Source of the DNA: an uncultured Saprospiraceae bacterium
Lineage (GTDB): Bacteria > Bacteroidota > Bacteroidia > Chitinophagales > Saprospiraceae
DNA length: 34,768 nt
Direction: 5' to 3'
NCBI GenBank assembly: GCA_937924145.1
Contig: CALDTJ010000425.1
Span: 1-34,768 of the forward strand
Shown here: piece after piece, positions 18,261-28,916 of the stretch
Layout: each line of letters starts with the position of its first letter
How positions within the stretch are numbered: position 1 is the first letter of the stretch
Program-made: the position numbers and the translations under genes
The notes under the pieces: model-generated
Told to the model about the DNA's origin: nothing
Databases searched by the model: none
What the model saw: only the letters and a program-made list of their open reading frames with translations

Positions 18261-19421
18261 TTACTTTGTAGCCTCTTGATAAACTTTTTTGTCTAAAATC
18301 ATTTTCGCAATAATCTCACATAATATCTGAGAAGTACCACCACCAATCGGTCCTAATCGACTATCTCTAAACATTCTAGCCATAGGGTACTCTTCCATAT
18401 AACCATATCCGCCGAGTAGTTGTAGACAGTCATAAATTACCTCATCCGCTATTCTGGTAGATTCGAGTTTGGACATACTTGCCTCTTTTACCACATATTC
18501 TCCATCATTCAATCTTTTAGCAGTGACATAGTTGAAAGTTTTAATAATTTCTACCCTACTACTCAGTTCTGCTATTTTATGTCGGAGTACTTGAAACTTA
18601 TCCAGTTGCTTGCCAAAAGCAGTTCGTTCTGACATATATTGAATCGCGTATTCTAAGGCAAATTCTGCTCTAGCATGTGCATTGATGCCCATGATTAAGC
18701 GTTCTAAGGCAAAATGCTGCATGACATAAGGAAAACCTCGCCCCTCTTCTCCCATCAGATGGCTTGCTGGAATTTCTACGTCATTAAAGGCAATTTCGCC
18801 TGTATCCGATGCTCGCCAACCCAACTTATCCAACTTACTAGCACTTACACCTGGTGTATCTCGATCTACCAAAAAGACAGACATCCCTTTGTGCTTTGAT
18901 TCTAGATCTGTTTTAGCAATAACCACTAAATAGTCGCTATAAACGCCATTGGTAATAAATGTTTTGGAACCATTTAGAATGTATTTATCCCCCTTTTTGA
19001 CAGCGGTTGTCCTCATTCCTGCAACGTCTGAACCTGCAAAAGGCTCACTTATACAAAGACAGCCAATCATTTTACCTTCGATACTTTGGGCTAAATATTT
19101 CTCTTTAATTGCTGAGCTACCTTCCGCTTTTAGATGAGTCATAGCCAAATAAGCATGTGCCCACATGGCTGCTGCAAATCCTCCAGAATTGATTCGTTGC
19201 AGTTCTTCTAAGAAAATAACGGTATAAAACAGGTCTAAATCTAAGCCTCCGTATGCTTCTGGTTGGTTAATGCCAAAATAGCCCATTTCGCCAAATTTCT
19301 CCCAGATAAAACGGTCTATTTTTCCCGTTTTTTCCCACTTTTCGATATGAGGTACTACTTCTTGCTGAAGAAAACTTCTAAAGCCTTCTCTGAATAGGTG
19401 ATGTTCTTCCGTAAAATACAT
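18261..19421 (-). CDS. Acyl-CoA dehydrogenase
   Basis: CISEPFAGSDVAGMRTTA, GSKTFITNG, AFGKQLDKFQVLRHKIAE, LQLLGGYGYMEEYPMARMFRDSRL. Confidence 0.95.
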   Translation of the reverse strand: MYFTEEHHLFREGFRSFLQQEVVPHIEKWEKTGKIDRFIWEKFGEMGYFGINQPEAYGGLDLDLFYTVIFLEELQRINSGGFAAAMWAHAYLAMTHLKAEGSSAIKEKYLAQSIEGKMIGCLCISEPFAGSDVAGMRTTAVKKGDKYILNGSKTFITNGVYSDYLVVIAKTDLESKHKGMSVFLVDRDTPGVSASKLDKLGWRASDTGEIAFNDVEIPASHLMGEEGRGFPYVMQHFALERLIMGINAHARAEFALEYAIQYMSERTAFGKQLDKFQVLRHKIAELSSRVEIIKTFNYVTAKRLNDGEYVVKEASMSKLESTRIADEVIYDCLQLLGGYGYMEEYPMARMFRDSRLGPIGGGTSQILCEIIAKMILDKKVYQEATK

Positions 19422-19549
19422 ATAACAGCTTTTTGGTGCTTAAATACTCTTTCTAAATAGGAAACGTTTGTTTTCACTAATAGTTATATTGCTTATAAAT
19501 TCGTTTTAGATAGTGACCCTATTTCTTCAGTTTAAAACCATATTAGCAT

Positions 19550-19572
19550 TACCACATAGTACCTATGTGGTA
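19550..19572. promoter_or_regulatory. Perfect 10-bp palindrome TACCACATAG-TAC-CTATGTGGTA, candidate operator or short terminator
   Basis: Exact inverted repeat with 3-nt centre; no T run follows. Confidence 0.4.
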
Positions 19573-19686
19573 GTCAGCATCTAACTTTGAACGTGACCTA
19601 TTTGGTAATCCAAGTTTAATTCTGAACTGCTATTCCAAATACCATCTGTGGTTAAATAAATCATAGAAAAAACAGAAATATGATTC

Positions 19687-21435
19687 TTATTTTATCGTGT
19701 AATCTTTTCCATTTTTCGTATAAATAATCGTAAATGAATGATCGACTAAATTAGCCTTCAAATGGGCAATTTCTGCTCCATTAGTCCATGCAATATCAAG
19801 TAGACTGTCCTTGGTAGCATTAATTTTTATAGTGCCAGAGAACGCAGAAGATATATTTCTCAACCGCATGATCTCAAGCTGCTTTAAAACCATTGGATTT
19901 TTAAGTCCGTCATTAATATCTTGCAAGGTCAAAGTCGTCCGATTAATTTCCTTGTGTCCTCCACTTCCGCCTTTGTCAGCAGCGGCATAATCATTCTTCC
20001 CAGCGAAAATATCTAAATACCATATTTGTGGAATTCCAGGCATAAACATTTGAATGGCTCTAGCCAACAATAACTTTTGCTCGCTTTCGCCCAAGGCACT
20101 AAAGAAAGTAGCATTCACTTGGTAATAAGATATTTTATTCCCTTCTGGATCATATAGATTTTTCACTCGTCCACCTCTTTCCATGATTTTATTCATGATC
20201 CCCTCTATTTCTTTGTCAGCTAGTAAACCTTTATGATAAACGCCATTTCGCTCTTTTCCTTTCAGGTCAAGCACAGGAATACCATCATGACAGCCAAGCA
20301 TATTGACCGTTTTATAGCCTTTTTCGATGACTTCTTTTGTCCATGCTAAAAGTGCTTTGGCAGTCCCATTTTCGATAGAATGAATAACTAATCCAGGGAA
20401 GAAGAAATCGTAAATTTGGTAGCCTTTATTGGCGACCTCATTATGTAAATTTTGACCATATTCTGCATGGATTTCGGGCAGTAAAACCAAGTCGTACTTT
20501 TTGGCAATTTCATTGATTCGATCTAAATAATCCCAAGTGCCAGGTTTATTGAAAAAGTTCGTTTGACCAATCTCTTTATGCAAATAGGCAAAGGCATCTA
20601 ACCGCAATATTTTACAGCCAAATTCACTGACTTTTCTAAGCGTTTCGTCATAAAACTCCCAGACTAATGGAGATTTGGCGTTGACATCCATCTGCCCCAA
20701 ATAGGTTCTTTGTTGCTCTACAACTTGAAGTATTTCTTTTTTGAATGGATTATTTTGGGCAAGGTCTACTTCTGCAAGATTTTCCTTGTTGTCAATCGTT
20801 TGATTGATAGTTTCGGCAACAATTTTGGCTTGTTCTGGTGTCAACCATTCAATGTTTTTAAAGTCATTAGCAACAAACTTTGGATAACTTATCGCTTGAT
20901 AGAAAGTATTCCAATAAGGCCTTTCTGACCCATCAGGAAAACGAACTTTTAAAATTGGAAGTCCTGGTTTTCGCATGAATAATTTGTCAAAATATTCTTT
21001 TTTAGGAATAATAACGCCGTCTTCTCTAGGTGTGCCATTGCCTGCCCAAAACTCATTCCAGTTGATAAAAAAGTCTTTGTACTTGGATTGTTCTCCATGC
21101 TTTAGCATGTCTTGAAATTGAGGAGAACCAACTGATAAATGATTCAAGACTATATCGAATTTCAACATAATATTTAATGCTGCTAATTCTTTTAAATCAT
21201 CTTGGCTCACCAACTCCTCATTTAGGTTATAATCTATAATCGAAAACCCTCTATCTAAGTCACTATTAAAAAAGGTAGGCAGTACATAAAATAACGAAAA
21301 AACATCTTTAAATGCAGGATGTTTCAATACTGTTATAATGTCACTTAAATTCGTTCCAATACTATCGGGGTATGCATTTAGCATCACTCCATTAGGAATA
21401 TTATTTTCCGTACTTCTTACTTCTTTTGAACTCAT
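19687..21435 (-). CDS. GH13 alpha-amylase family protein, sucrose-phosphorylase-like
   Basis: LRLDAFAYLHK (nucleophile), LLPEIHAEYG (acid/base), GCHDGIPVLD; overall GH13_18-like layout. Confidence 0.82.
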   Translation of the reverse strand: MSSKEVRSTENNIPNGVMLNAYPDSIGTNLSDIITVLKHPAFKDVFSLFYVLPTFFNSDLDRGFSIIDYNLNEELVSQDDLKELAALNIMLKFDIVLNHLSVGSPQFQDMLKHGEQSKYKDFFINWNEFWAGNGTPREDGVIIPKKEYFDKLFMRKPGLPILKVRFPDGSERPYWNTFYQAISYPKFVANDFKNIEWLTPEQAKIVAETINQTIDNKENLAEVDLAQNNPFKKEILQVVEQQRTYLGQMDVNAKSPLVWEFYDETLRKVSEFGCKILRLDAFAYLHKEIGQTNFFNKPGTWDYLDRINEIAKKYDLVLLPEIHAEYGQNLHNEVANKGYQIYDFFFPGLVIHSIENGTAKALLAWTKEVIEKGYKTVNMLGCHDGIPVLDLKGKERNGVYHKGLLADKEIEGIMNKIMERGGRVKNLYDPEGNKISYYQVNATFFSALGESEQKLLLARAIQMFMPGIPQIWYLDIFAGKNDYAAADKGGSGGHKEINRTTLTLQDINDGLKNPMVLKQLEIMRLRNISSAFSGTIKINATKDSLLDIAWTNGAEIAHLKANLVDHSFTIIYTKNGKDYTIK

Positions 21436-21600
21436 ATTTCTTGAAAGATTTTATTCAATTCTATTTATGAAAATAAAAATTCAAAAGTAAGTTTTTTTGT
21501 TGAAAGACTTTTTTAAATGTGTCCTAGTTTTTCCTCGCTACATTTTCTACTACTTCCATTACTCGTAAAAAATTACCACCCATACCCAACCTCAATCAAC

Positions 21601-22341
21601 CTATAGTTTTCGTTTTGCTACAATCACATAAGTAGGAAAAGCATAAGAAGATTTTTCAATAATTTCCTTTATTTCAAATTGATTAATCGTCAAGTAAACT
21701 TCTAATTCATTAATGGTAAAAGTTCTGATGGTAGAATTGTCAATACCGAGTTCAACTTTATCTTCCCCTACCCTTTCATAATACGTCGAATCCCATTTTA
21801 CATTTAATCCACCCTCCAAGTCTAAGGACCAATGACTATCCCTCAAATAATGTTTTTCATTAAAACTGGCTTTGTGTGTGATGTTTTTTCCTTGGGCAAT
21901 GGTAGGGATAAATTGGTTGGCATCAATAAAGTCAAAACAGAGGATTCCTTTTGGTTTTAAATTTTTATAAATAGCTGAAAATGTATTATTTACGTCTTCA
22001 TTCTTCAACAAATAACTGATGGTTCGACCTGTAATAATTATGCTTTCCACGGGATTTCGTAAGCTAAAATCTCGCATATCACCTTGCAAAAATTGACCAT
22101 TGAGCACTTTTTGTTTGGCAATTTCGATCATCTCTTCACTGTAATCTAACCCTAGATATTCAAAATGGTTCTCCAAAAAATATTGGGCTAAATGACCTGT
22201 ACCACTTCCTATTTCTAATACTTCATTCTTCCCATATTTTTTAAGCAAATTACTGTAAAAGGCATATTCTTCTGGATAGTTGATGAAGGTCTGATACATT
22301 GCCTCGTAGATACTCGCTAAGTCTTTGTATAAATTGCCCAT
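21601..22341 (-). CDS. Class I SAM-dependent methyltransferase
   Basis: VLEIGSGTGHLAQYF, YLGLDYSEEMIEIA motifs. Confidence 0.9.
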   Translation of the reverse strand: MGNLYKDLASIYEAMYQTFINYPEEYAFYSNLLKKYGKNEVLEIGSGTGHLAQYFLENHFEYLGLDYSEEMIEIAKQKVLNGQFLQGDMRDFSLRNPVESIIITGRTISYLLKNEDVNNTFSAIYKNLKPKGILCFDFIDANQFIPTIAQGKNITHKASFNEKHYLRDSHWSLDLEGGLNVKWDSTYYERVGEDKVELGIDNSTIRTFTINELEVYLTINQFEIKEIIEKSSYAFPTYVIVAKRKL

Positions 22342-22571
22342 TTTGAATAAATTTTACTGATTGTAAGGTTTTGTCTATACAGAATAGTATTGTCACTCGG
22401 AGCTATTCATTTTAACCACTTCGTGGTTTACATGATAAATTGCTAATTTAAACTTTTGAAACAAAGCATTAGTAATTTTCTATTTAGATCATTGGTAGTA
22501 ATTCTTTAGGTTCATAGAAAAACATTAAAGTCTGAAATTTTCAATAAGATTTTTTATTTGCGAAAGTCAAA

Positions 22572-22638
22572 AAAAATAGCCCAAACATTCCACTTCTGAT
22601 AATTTAAAATTACCAAAAAAGAACGTTTGAGCTATTTA
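22572..22638 (-). terminator. Intrinsic terminator downstream of TonB receptor 1
   Basis: Minus strand AAATAGCTCAAACGTTC...GAATGTTTGGGCTATTTTTTTT. Confidence 0.75.
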
Positions 22639-22701
22639 GATAGTTCCTAAAAAATTAGTACGTCGCTTATAAAGGACATCTTTAATTTATGAACAATTTA
22701 T

Positions 22702-25434
22702 TTAGAACTGTACATTAACCGTTAAGTTAAAGATAGCACCTAATTGACTGAAATGGTAACCATCGTAAGTCATTTGAGAATAACGTTGGTTAAAGGTAAT
22801 CAAGTTAGACTGACCTTGTAAGAAAGCCTCATCATTCAATAAAGCCTCAGAACCTCTATCAGCTTTGAAATTCCACTCAGGTAAAACGCCTAATAAGTTG
22901 TTGATATTGAAAGCTACTGTTGTCTTATCTGTCAACTTATAAGTTACACCTAAATCTGTTACTACCTTAGGGTCAAACTGTGTAAACAATCCATCTACCA
23001 AACCTTGTTGTCTGAAAGTGGTTGGTCCGAATAAAGTATTGTTTAAAGACGCACCAAATTTATCGCCTTGGTAGTTAATTCCTAAGATAGCTTTATATTC
23101 TGGACGAGAAGTAAAGAATAACGCCTCTTGTGTTGCGTTAGAAACACTTTGTCCTGCAGCCTCTACAATTGCTGGGTTCTTAACCTCACCATCTCTTTCG
23201 TTTTGGATCGTCCAGTTACCAGACAATGTGAAACCTAAAGTTCCTGAACCTGCAGCTACGTTTTTGTAGTTTGCAACGAAGTCAATACCAGAAGTTTTAG
23301 TATCTAATGCGTTTACGAAGAAACTCAAATCAGATAAGTTGTTTTCTGCTAATAATTGATCCAAAGAAGTGTTTCCAGCAGCAGTAGCTCCAACTTCTGA
23401 ACTTAAAATTACTCTATCATCCACTTGGATATTGTAGTAATCTAATGTTAAGCTAAAGTTGTAGTTTGGCTTAAATCCTAAACCAACAGTTACGTTAGTA
23501 GATCTTTCTGGCTTTAAAGCATCTAAACCTAATAATCGTGCCTCTCTAGATACGTTGTTTACCAAACCACCTACTTGGATACCTTGTCCAGGTACAAAGC
23601 TATATTGTGCTTTTTGAGTATAAATTTGGTGTAAGTTTGGTGCTCTAAATCCTGTAGATGCAGAACCTCTCAAAGTTACTTTATCATCGTTAAATTTGTA
23701 TCTAGAAGATATCTTCCATACGGCAGCAGTACCAAAATCAGAGTAATTTTCTACCCGAATTGTACCATTAATTAAGAAATCATCAGACAAATCCAAAGCT
23801 AAATCAGCGTATCCACCAAAGTTATAACGGTTGAATTTACCTGAGTTTCTTGGATCGTTACCTGCAAATGAATCTGGTCCCCCATCTTCATAAGATGCCT
23901 CAGATCCTTCAATAACTGTAAAAGTTTCACTTCTAAACTCAGATCCGAATGCGATACCTACTACATCAGACAATCTTCTAGAAACATCAATGTTTCCTAC
24001 TGCGTGCCTAAAGTTAGTACCTCCTACGTCAAAGATCAATGGACTGTTTTCTCTATACTTATTAGTTCCATCAGGATTTAATGTACCGTTTCTGTTGTGA
24101 GAGTTTCTCACTAAATAAGTTTGTGTGTTACCACCAACAGTGAAACTTGCATCTGAGATCCATCCGTTCTTAGCACTTCTTACACCTATTGTTCCATTAT
24201 AATCATTCAAATCAGCATCAAAAGTAGGAACATATCCAATATATTCTCCGTTTGGTCCATTAGGGAAGAAATCCTGTAAATAAGGAAAAGATTCTAATGT
24301 TCTCCAGTAAGGTGTTCTGTAGTTAGCAAAACTGTTTACTTTCTTATAGACGTAAGCAGCGTTACCATAAATTTCCGTATTTTCGTTAATTTGAGATCCC
24401 ATGTTTACAGCAAACTTAGCCGCAGTAGTTTCTGGGTTACCATTGACGTTTCCTGCATCTGGAAACTGGTTCAAGAAAGCCTGAACTTCAGCTAGTGGCG
24501 CACCGAAGTCACCAGCCTCTCCTTCTGCACTTACCGTACCAGGACGGTTAGATACTTCTCTTTTTGACAAATCAATTGTATAGTTGATAAATCCATCTTT
24601 ACCTAACTTTGAGCCATTATTTAAGGCAACACCATAAGTTTCACCATCTCCTTCACCAGTAATACCACCTGTGAAAGTTACGCTACCATTATTAGCATCG
24701 TCTTTTAAGATAATGTTCATTACCCCTGCAATCGCATCAGATCCATATTGAGCAGATGCACCATCTCTCAAAATCTCTACTCTTTTTACAGCACCCTGAG
24801 GAATCGCAGAAATATCCGCACCTGTTTCTCCACGACCTGGAGAAGTTTGTGTATATAATAATGCACTCGTGTTCTTACGCTTACCGTTAATCAAGATCAA
24901 AGTCCTTGATGGTCCCATGTTTCTAATTTCAAATGGGTCCAATACCGCTGTTGCATCGTTTACTGGTGTATTTACCGAGTTAAAAGATGGTACTTTGTAA
25001 GTCAATGCTTTATCAAAAGAGTTTTGACCAGTTGAGATTAAGTCATTAGCATCTACTACATCAATAGGTAGTGGTGTATCTGTAGCAGAACGAGGTGCAG
25101 TACGAGTACCCGTTACGACAACGTCAGAAAGGTTGACCCCTTCACTGATCGTTATATCCATGTTCTTTGTTTCACCATTCGCCAAAGTAACATTGAAGGA
25201 TTCAGAAGAATATCCTGTGTAAGTTACTTCAATTGTGTAAGAACCTGGAGTTAATGAAAGAGAATACCTACCATCTAGGTCAGTAATTGTACCAATGCTT
25301 GTACCTGCAACTGCAACGTTAGCACCGATAATGGTTTCTTCAGCACTGGATACAGTACCTGTTAATGTTTGCGCAAATGACGCAAAAGGTAACGCTACTA
25401 ATAGCGCCAAAAATAATTTGGAAAATAGTTTCAT
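22702..25434 (-). CDS. TonB-dependent receptor 1 (CarboxypepD_reg-like + plug + barrel)
   Basis: Signal peptide, LTGTVSSAEETIIGANVAVAGTSIGTITDLDG, plug motif ILRDGASAQYGSDAIAGVMNIILK, C-terminal barrel strand ending in F. Confidence 0.93.
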   Translation of the reverse strand: MKLFSKLFLALLVALPFASFAQTLTGTVSSAEETIIGANVAVAGTSIGTITDLDGRYSLSLTPGSYTIEVTYTGYSSESFNVTLANGETKNMDITISEGVNLSDVVVTGTRTAPRSATDTPLPIDVVDANDLISTGQNSFDKALTYKVPSFNSVNTPVNDATAVLDPFEIRNMGPSRTLILINGKRKNTSALLYTQTSPGRGETGADISAIPQGAVKRVEILRDGASAQYGSDAIAGVMNIILKDDANNGSVTFTGGITGEGDGETYGVALNNGSKLGKDGFINYTIDLSKREVSNRPGTVSAEGEAGDFGAPLAEVQAFLNQFPDAGNVNGNPETTAAKFAVNMGSQINENTEIYGNAAYVYKKVNSFANYRTPYWRTLESFPYLQDFFPNGPNGEYIGYVPTFDADLNDYNGTIGVRSAKNGWISDASFTVGGNTQTYLVRNSHNRNGTLNPDGTNKYRENSPLIFDVGGTNFRHAVGNIDVSRRLSDVVGIAFGSEFRSETFTVIEGSEASYEDGGPDSFAGNDPRNSGKFNRYNFGGYADLALDLSDDFLINGTIRVENYSDFGTAAVWKISSRYKFNDDKVTLRGSASTGFRAPNLHQIYTQKAQYSFVPGQGIQVGGLVNNVSREARLLGLDALKPERSTNVTVGLGFKPNYNFSLTLDYYNIQVDDRVILSSEVGATAAGNTSLDQLLAENNLSDLSFFVNALDTKTSGIDFVANYKNVAAGSGTLGFTLSGNWTIQNERDGEVKNPAIVEAAGQSVSNATQEALFFTSRPEYKAILGINYQGDKFGASLNNTLFGPTTFRQQGLVDGLFTQFDPKVVTDLGVTYKLTDKTTVAFNINNLLGVLPEWNFKADRGSEALLNDEAFLQGQSNLITFNQRYSQMTYDGYHFSQLGAIFNLTVNVQF

Positions 25435-25763
25435 CTAAAACTTTTTTTGTTAATAAAGATTGTTAAAAATTGCTGAACGGTTGCTCAAAAGTGAGTTTGT
25501 GCAACCATCAGACTGCTATTGAAAGAATGAAGGTTTCGTTTAAAGTTGGTTTAAAGTAGCTGAACTACTTTGTGTATTATCATTCAATCAATTTGTTCTT
25601 CTATAGAAACCTTTATTTCTATTTGTTTTTTAAATTTTGGATATAAAAATGGCTTACTTTCGAGTGTCAATACACTTGAAAAATTGTTAGATTATTATTG
25701 GAATTATAGCTTAGCTTGAAATGACTCTTTAAATAATTAGTTCATCGTTTTTAGGAAGGAGCG

Positions 25764-25771
25764 CAAATATA
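25764..25771 (-). promoter_or_regulatory. -7 box TATATTTG for TonB receptor 1
   Basis: Perfect TAnnTTTG on the minus strand, ~330 nt upstream of the ATG at 25434. Confidence 0.45.
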
Positions 25772-25832
25772 ACATATATTTTTTTGTTTTATAATTTTGC
25801 TTCCTTAATTAACGATTTTATTTCTTATTTCA

Positions 25833-28800
25833 TTAAAAGTTTAAATTTAAGCGCGTAAAAAATCTGGTTCCATCTATCCCAAATTGGGTCGTCTGCCAAG
25901 GATATTTAAATCGTCCTACAAAATCTAAATTTTGATCTGGACTAATCCCGTTGTATGCCTCAACGTAACTATCTGGATACACATTGAAAATATTATTAGC
26001 ACCAAGTACTACATTAATTTTATCCGTAGCAGCATAAGCAAAACTTAAATCATTGAGTAGTTTCCCTCTATAGGTAGCGTCAAATGCTGGCTCTGTTGGA
26101 TGTTTAAATAATACACTGCCGTAGTAGAAAAACGATAAAGTAGTGGTCAATTTTCTAAGCGTATAAGAACCCGTTGCTATTACTTTTTGCTTGGGCCGCC
26201 AACTTTCTATCCGAGAAATATCCTCCCTTGATAAAATATTATTCATCAAATCTTGCTCTTCTATAAAGTTGGGTAAATTAACTTTATCAACTGTGGTCCG
26301 ATTGAAATTAGCGGCTATACTGCCTTTCAGATTCCCGTTTCCAATTCTTGTATCTTCAAAATTCAAAACTAAATCCACGCCTTTAGTAGTTGTATTGACC
26401 GCATTTAGAAAGAATCCTGCGGAGGCTGTATTGATGCTATTTAGCAATCGATCAATTGGTGAAGTGTTAATCCCTGTTTTTCCTACCTGTCCAGAAAGTA
26501 CGATTCTATCTTTTACTTTTATGTGGTATATATCAGCCGCCAGACCTATTTTTTTGCTGATATTATAGGTAAAGCCACCACCAATATTGAAAGATGTTTC
26601 TGGTTTTAATTTCGGAATTTCTAAGGTTTTAAGAGCTGGGTCTAAATTGTTAAGAATCCTATTTTGTACTATTCCATTCTGGGTCAAAGAAGTAGTCGTG
26701 GCAGTATAGTAAATCTGATGTAATGCAGGTGCTCTGAAACCATCACTCACCGATCCTCTGAAATTTAACTTTTCGGGTATCGCTTTAAATCTCCCGTTAA
26801 ATTTCCAACTAACATTGTCTCCAAAATCACTATAATGCTCAAACCTCAATGCTCCACCAATTAATAATCTTGGCGTAAAATCTGCATTTAACTCTGTATA
26901 CAAACCAAGATTATTTCTTGTATTTCTGGACGCATTTTCCGGTCTAAATCCACTAAATGACTCTGATCCGATTCGATCTAATTCATCGGGAGTGCCATCA
27001 CCATAAGATGCAAATTCACCAGCTTGCGTTCTAAAGTACTCTGTCCGTTGTTCTGCTCCAAAAGATACTGTTAAACTTGAAATACTTTCTGGTTTAAATG
27101 TTCTTATGATATCTAAATTATTGACAATATTGGAAAAACTATGTGCCCCATTATAAAAATCTTTCGGGCTATCTGCCCCTAAAGATTGATTGAAAGAATT
27201 AATTATATGATAACTGATTTTATTTCTACCAATAGTAGTACTTAAATCAATATCCCAATCGAAATGTGTTGTTTTAATACCAATAGCTAGTGTATTATCT
27301 TCAATTTCAGGAGCCATTTCTGGTAAGAAAAAGTCTTGATCTGGATATATTTGTTCGAAACCAGTTACCCAATATGGAGTTCTTGCGAATTGAGGAGAGG
27401 AACCTCTTCTAGACATTAAAGTTCCAAACGCGTATACTTCTGTATTGGTCGTCGAGTTTATGGTATAGCCTGAATTAAAAGCAAGATTAATCCCACTTTT
27501 ATCTGGCAAACCTACTTGACCTCCACCATTGGGATTTCTCGCTAGAAAAGATTCAAAATCTGATAGACTATAAATATTTGTATCGAAATATTCACTTTCC
27601 TTTTCTGGGCTACTTATTTCACCCGCTCTTTGGGAGCGTCTTTGATTGCTATAAGCTAAAGTGAAATTAGCATATCCTTGATCGAAAATATCCGTTGAAA
27701 ACCCTGTTGAAATTTGATATTGAGTACCATCCCCTTTTAAAGTGGTACTATATCCTGCATTGATAAATGGGGCTGTCTTTTTCTTTAACACTAAATTAAT
27801 AACGCCTGCTACCGCATCAGAACCATATTGTGCAGCAGCTCCATCTCGTAAGATTTCTACACTTTCGATAGCATCTGGTGCAATGGATTGCAAATCTACT
27901 CCTACTTCTCCCCTACCAACCGTAGTGACGCTATAAACCAAGGCACTACTATTTTTTCTTTTTCCATTGACTAATACTAAGGTTCTACTGGGTAATAAAC
28001 CTCTTAAATCTGCGGGATTAAAGTGAGCTGTTGCGTCTGATACTGGTTGCTGAGTTGCATTAAACGATGGCGCTTGGAACATCAATTGTTGGTCCAAGGT
28101 ATTTTTTCCTGTCGTTTTTAATACATCAATTGAAATATGGTCCACTGGAACTGGTGAATCAAAACTCGTTCGCGGTTTTCCTCTTGAACCAAAAACCGTT
28201 ACGCAGTTTAGCGCAACGCCTTCTGTTAGCTGAATATGGACACTTTCTTGATTAGCTATTTCTACCAATTCGTCTGAAAATCCAGTGTAAGTAACTTCAA
28301 GAGCAGTTGTTTTGGCAGGAATGTTTAATTGAAAATAACCATCGATATCAGTTGAAGTTCCTATGCTGGTGCCAGGTATGAGTACAGTTGCCCCAATTAG
28401 TCCTTCCCCATTGTCATCTGTTACTTTACCCTTGATCGTGCTATTTTGATTTAATTTATCAACTGTAGAAAATATATTTCTGACGGACTCTTTAGAATTT
28501 GAAATGGACAAATCATTAGACTCTCCTAAACGCTCAATTTGATTAATTTTACGTTGAATCTTTTTTAATTTTCGATTACCTGCTTTGGTGTTTTTGTGAA
28601 CTACAAAGAAATTAGCACCTAAGTATTTATACTTTAAGTTGGTATCTGCTAAAGCTCGATTTACTGCTGTTTCTAATGTTTCTATTGCTCTAAATTCAAA
28701 ATTCACCTTAATATTTTTAAGGTCTTTAGAATTATAAGAGAATACAACTTCATACTTTTCACCAATCTTCTCCAAAACCTCAATTATAGGCTCCTTTCCT

Positions 28801-28916
28801 CCAAAAAATGGAGCAGCTAGTACTTGGAAACTTCCAACTACTAGGGCGATTAAGGTCAGTGCTAATTGTTTGAGGTGCATTAAGTTCGTTCTATTTGATC
28901 CTTTGACAACCTTCAT
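25833..28916 (-). CDS. TonB-dependent receptor 2 with N-terminal STN (secretin/TonB short) domain
   Basis: STN-like GKEPIIEVLEKIGEKYEVVFSYNSKDLKNIKVNFEF; CarboxypepD_reg IKGKVTDDNGEGLIGATVLIPG; plug ILRDGAAAQYGSDAVAGVINLVLKKK. Confidence 0.93.
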   Translation of the reverse strand: MKVVKGSNRTNLMHLKQLALTLIALVVGSFQVLAAPFFGGKEPIIEVLEKIGEKYEVVFSYNSKDLKNIKVNFEFRAIETLETAVNRALADTNLKYKYLGANFFVVHKNTKAGNRKLKKIQRKINQIERLGESNDLSISNSKESVRNIFSTVDKLNQNSTIKGKVTDDNGEGLIGATVLIPGTSIGTSTDIDGYFQLNIPAKTTALEVTYTGFSDELVEIANQESVHIQLTEGVALNCVTVFGSRGKPRTSFDSPVPVDHISIDVLKTTGKNTLDQQLMFQAPSFNATQQPVSDATAHFNPADLRGLLPSRTLVLVNGKRKNSSALVYSVTTVGRGEVGVDLQSIAPDAIESVEILRDGAAAQYGSDAVAGVINLVLKKKTAPFINAGYSTTLKGDGTQYQISTGFSTDIFDQGYANFTLAYSNQRRSQRAGEISSPEKESEYFDTNIYSLSDFESFLARNPNGGGQVGLPDKSGINLAFNSGYTINSTTNTEVYAFGTLMSRRGSSPQFARTPYWVTGFEQIYPDQDFFLPEMAPEIEDNTLAIGIKTTHFDWDIDLSTTIGRNKISYHIINSFNQSLGADSPKDFYNGAHSFSNIVNNLDIIRTFKPESISSLTVSFGAEQRTEYFRTQAGEFASYGDGTPDELDRIGSESFSGFRPENASRNTRNNLGLYTELNADFTPRLLIGGALRFEHYSDFGDNVSWKFNGRFKAIPEKLNFRGSVSDGFRAPALHQIYYTATTTSLTQNGIVQNRILNNLDPALKTLEIPKLKPETSFNIGGGFTYNISKKIGLAADIYHIKVKDRIVLSGQVGKTGINTSPIDRLLNSINTASAGFFLNAVNTTTKGVDLVLNFEDTRIGNGNLKGSIAANFNRTTVDKVNLPNFIEEQDLMNNILSREDISRIESWRPKQKVIATGSYTLRKLTTTLSFFYYGSVLFKHPTEPAFDATYRGKLLNDLSFAYAATDKINVVLGANNIFNVYPDSYVEAYNGISPDQNLDFVGRFKYPWQTTQFGIDGTRFFTRLNLNF

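Noticed and set aside
22702-28916. SusC/SusD polysaccharide utilisation locus
   Set aside because: Two TonB receptors are present but no SusD-like gene and no adjacent glycan-degrading cluster.
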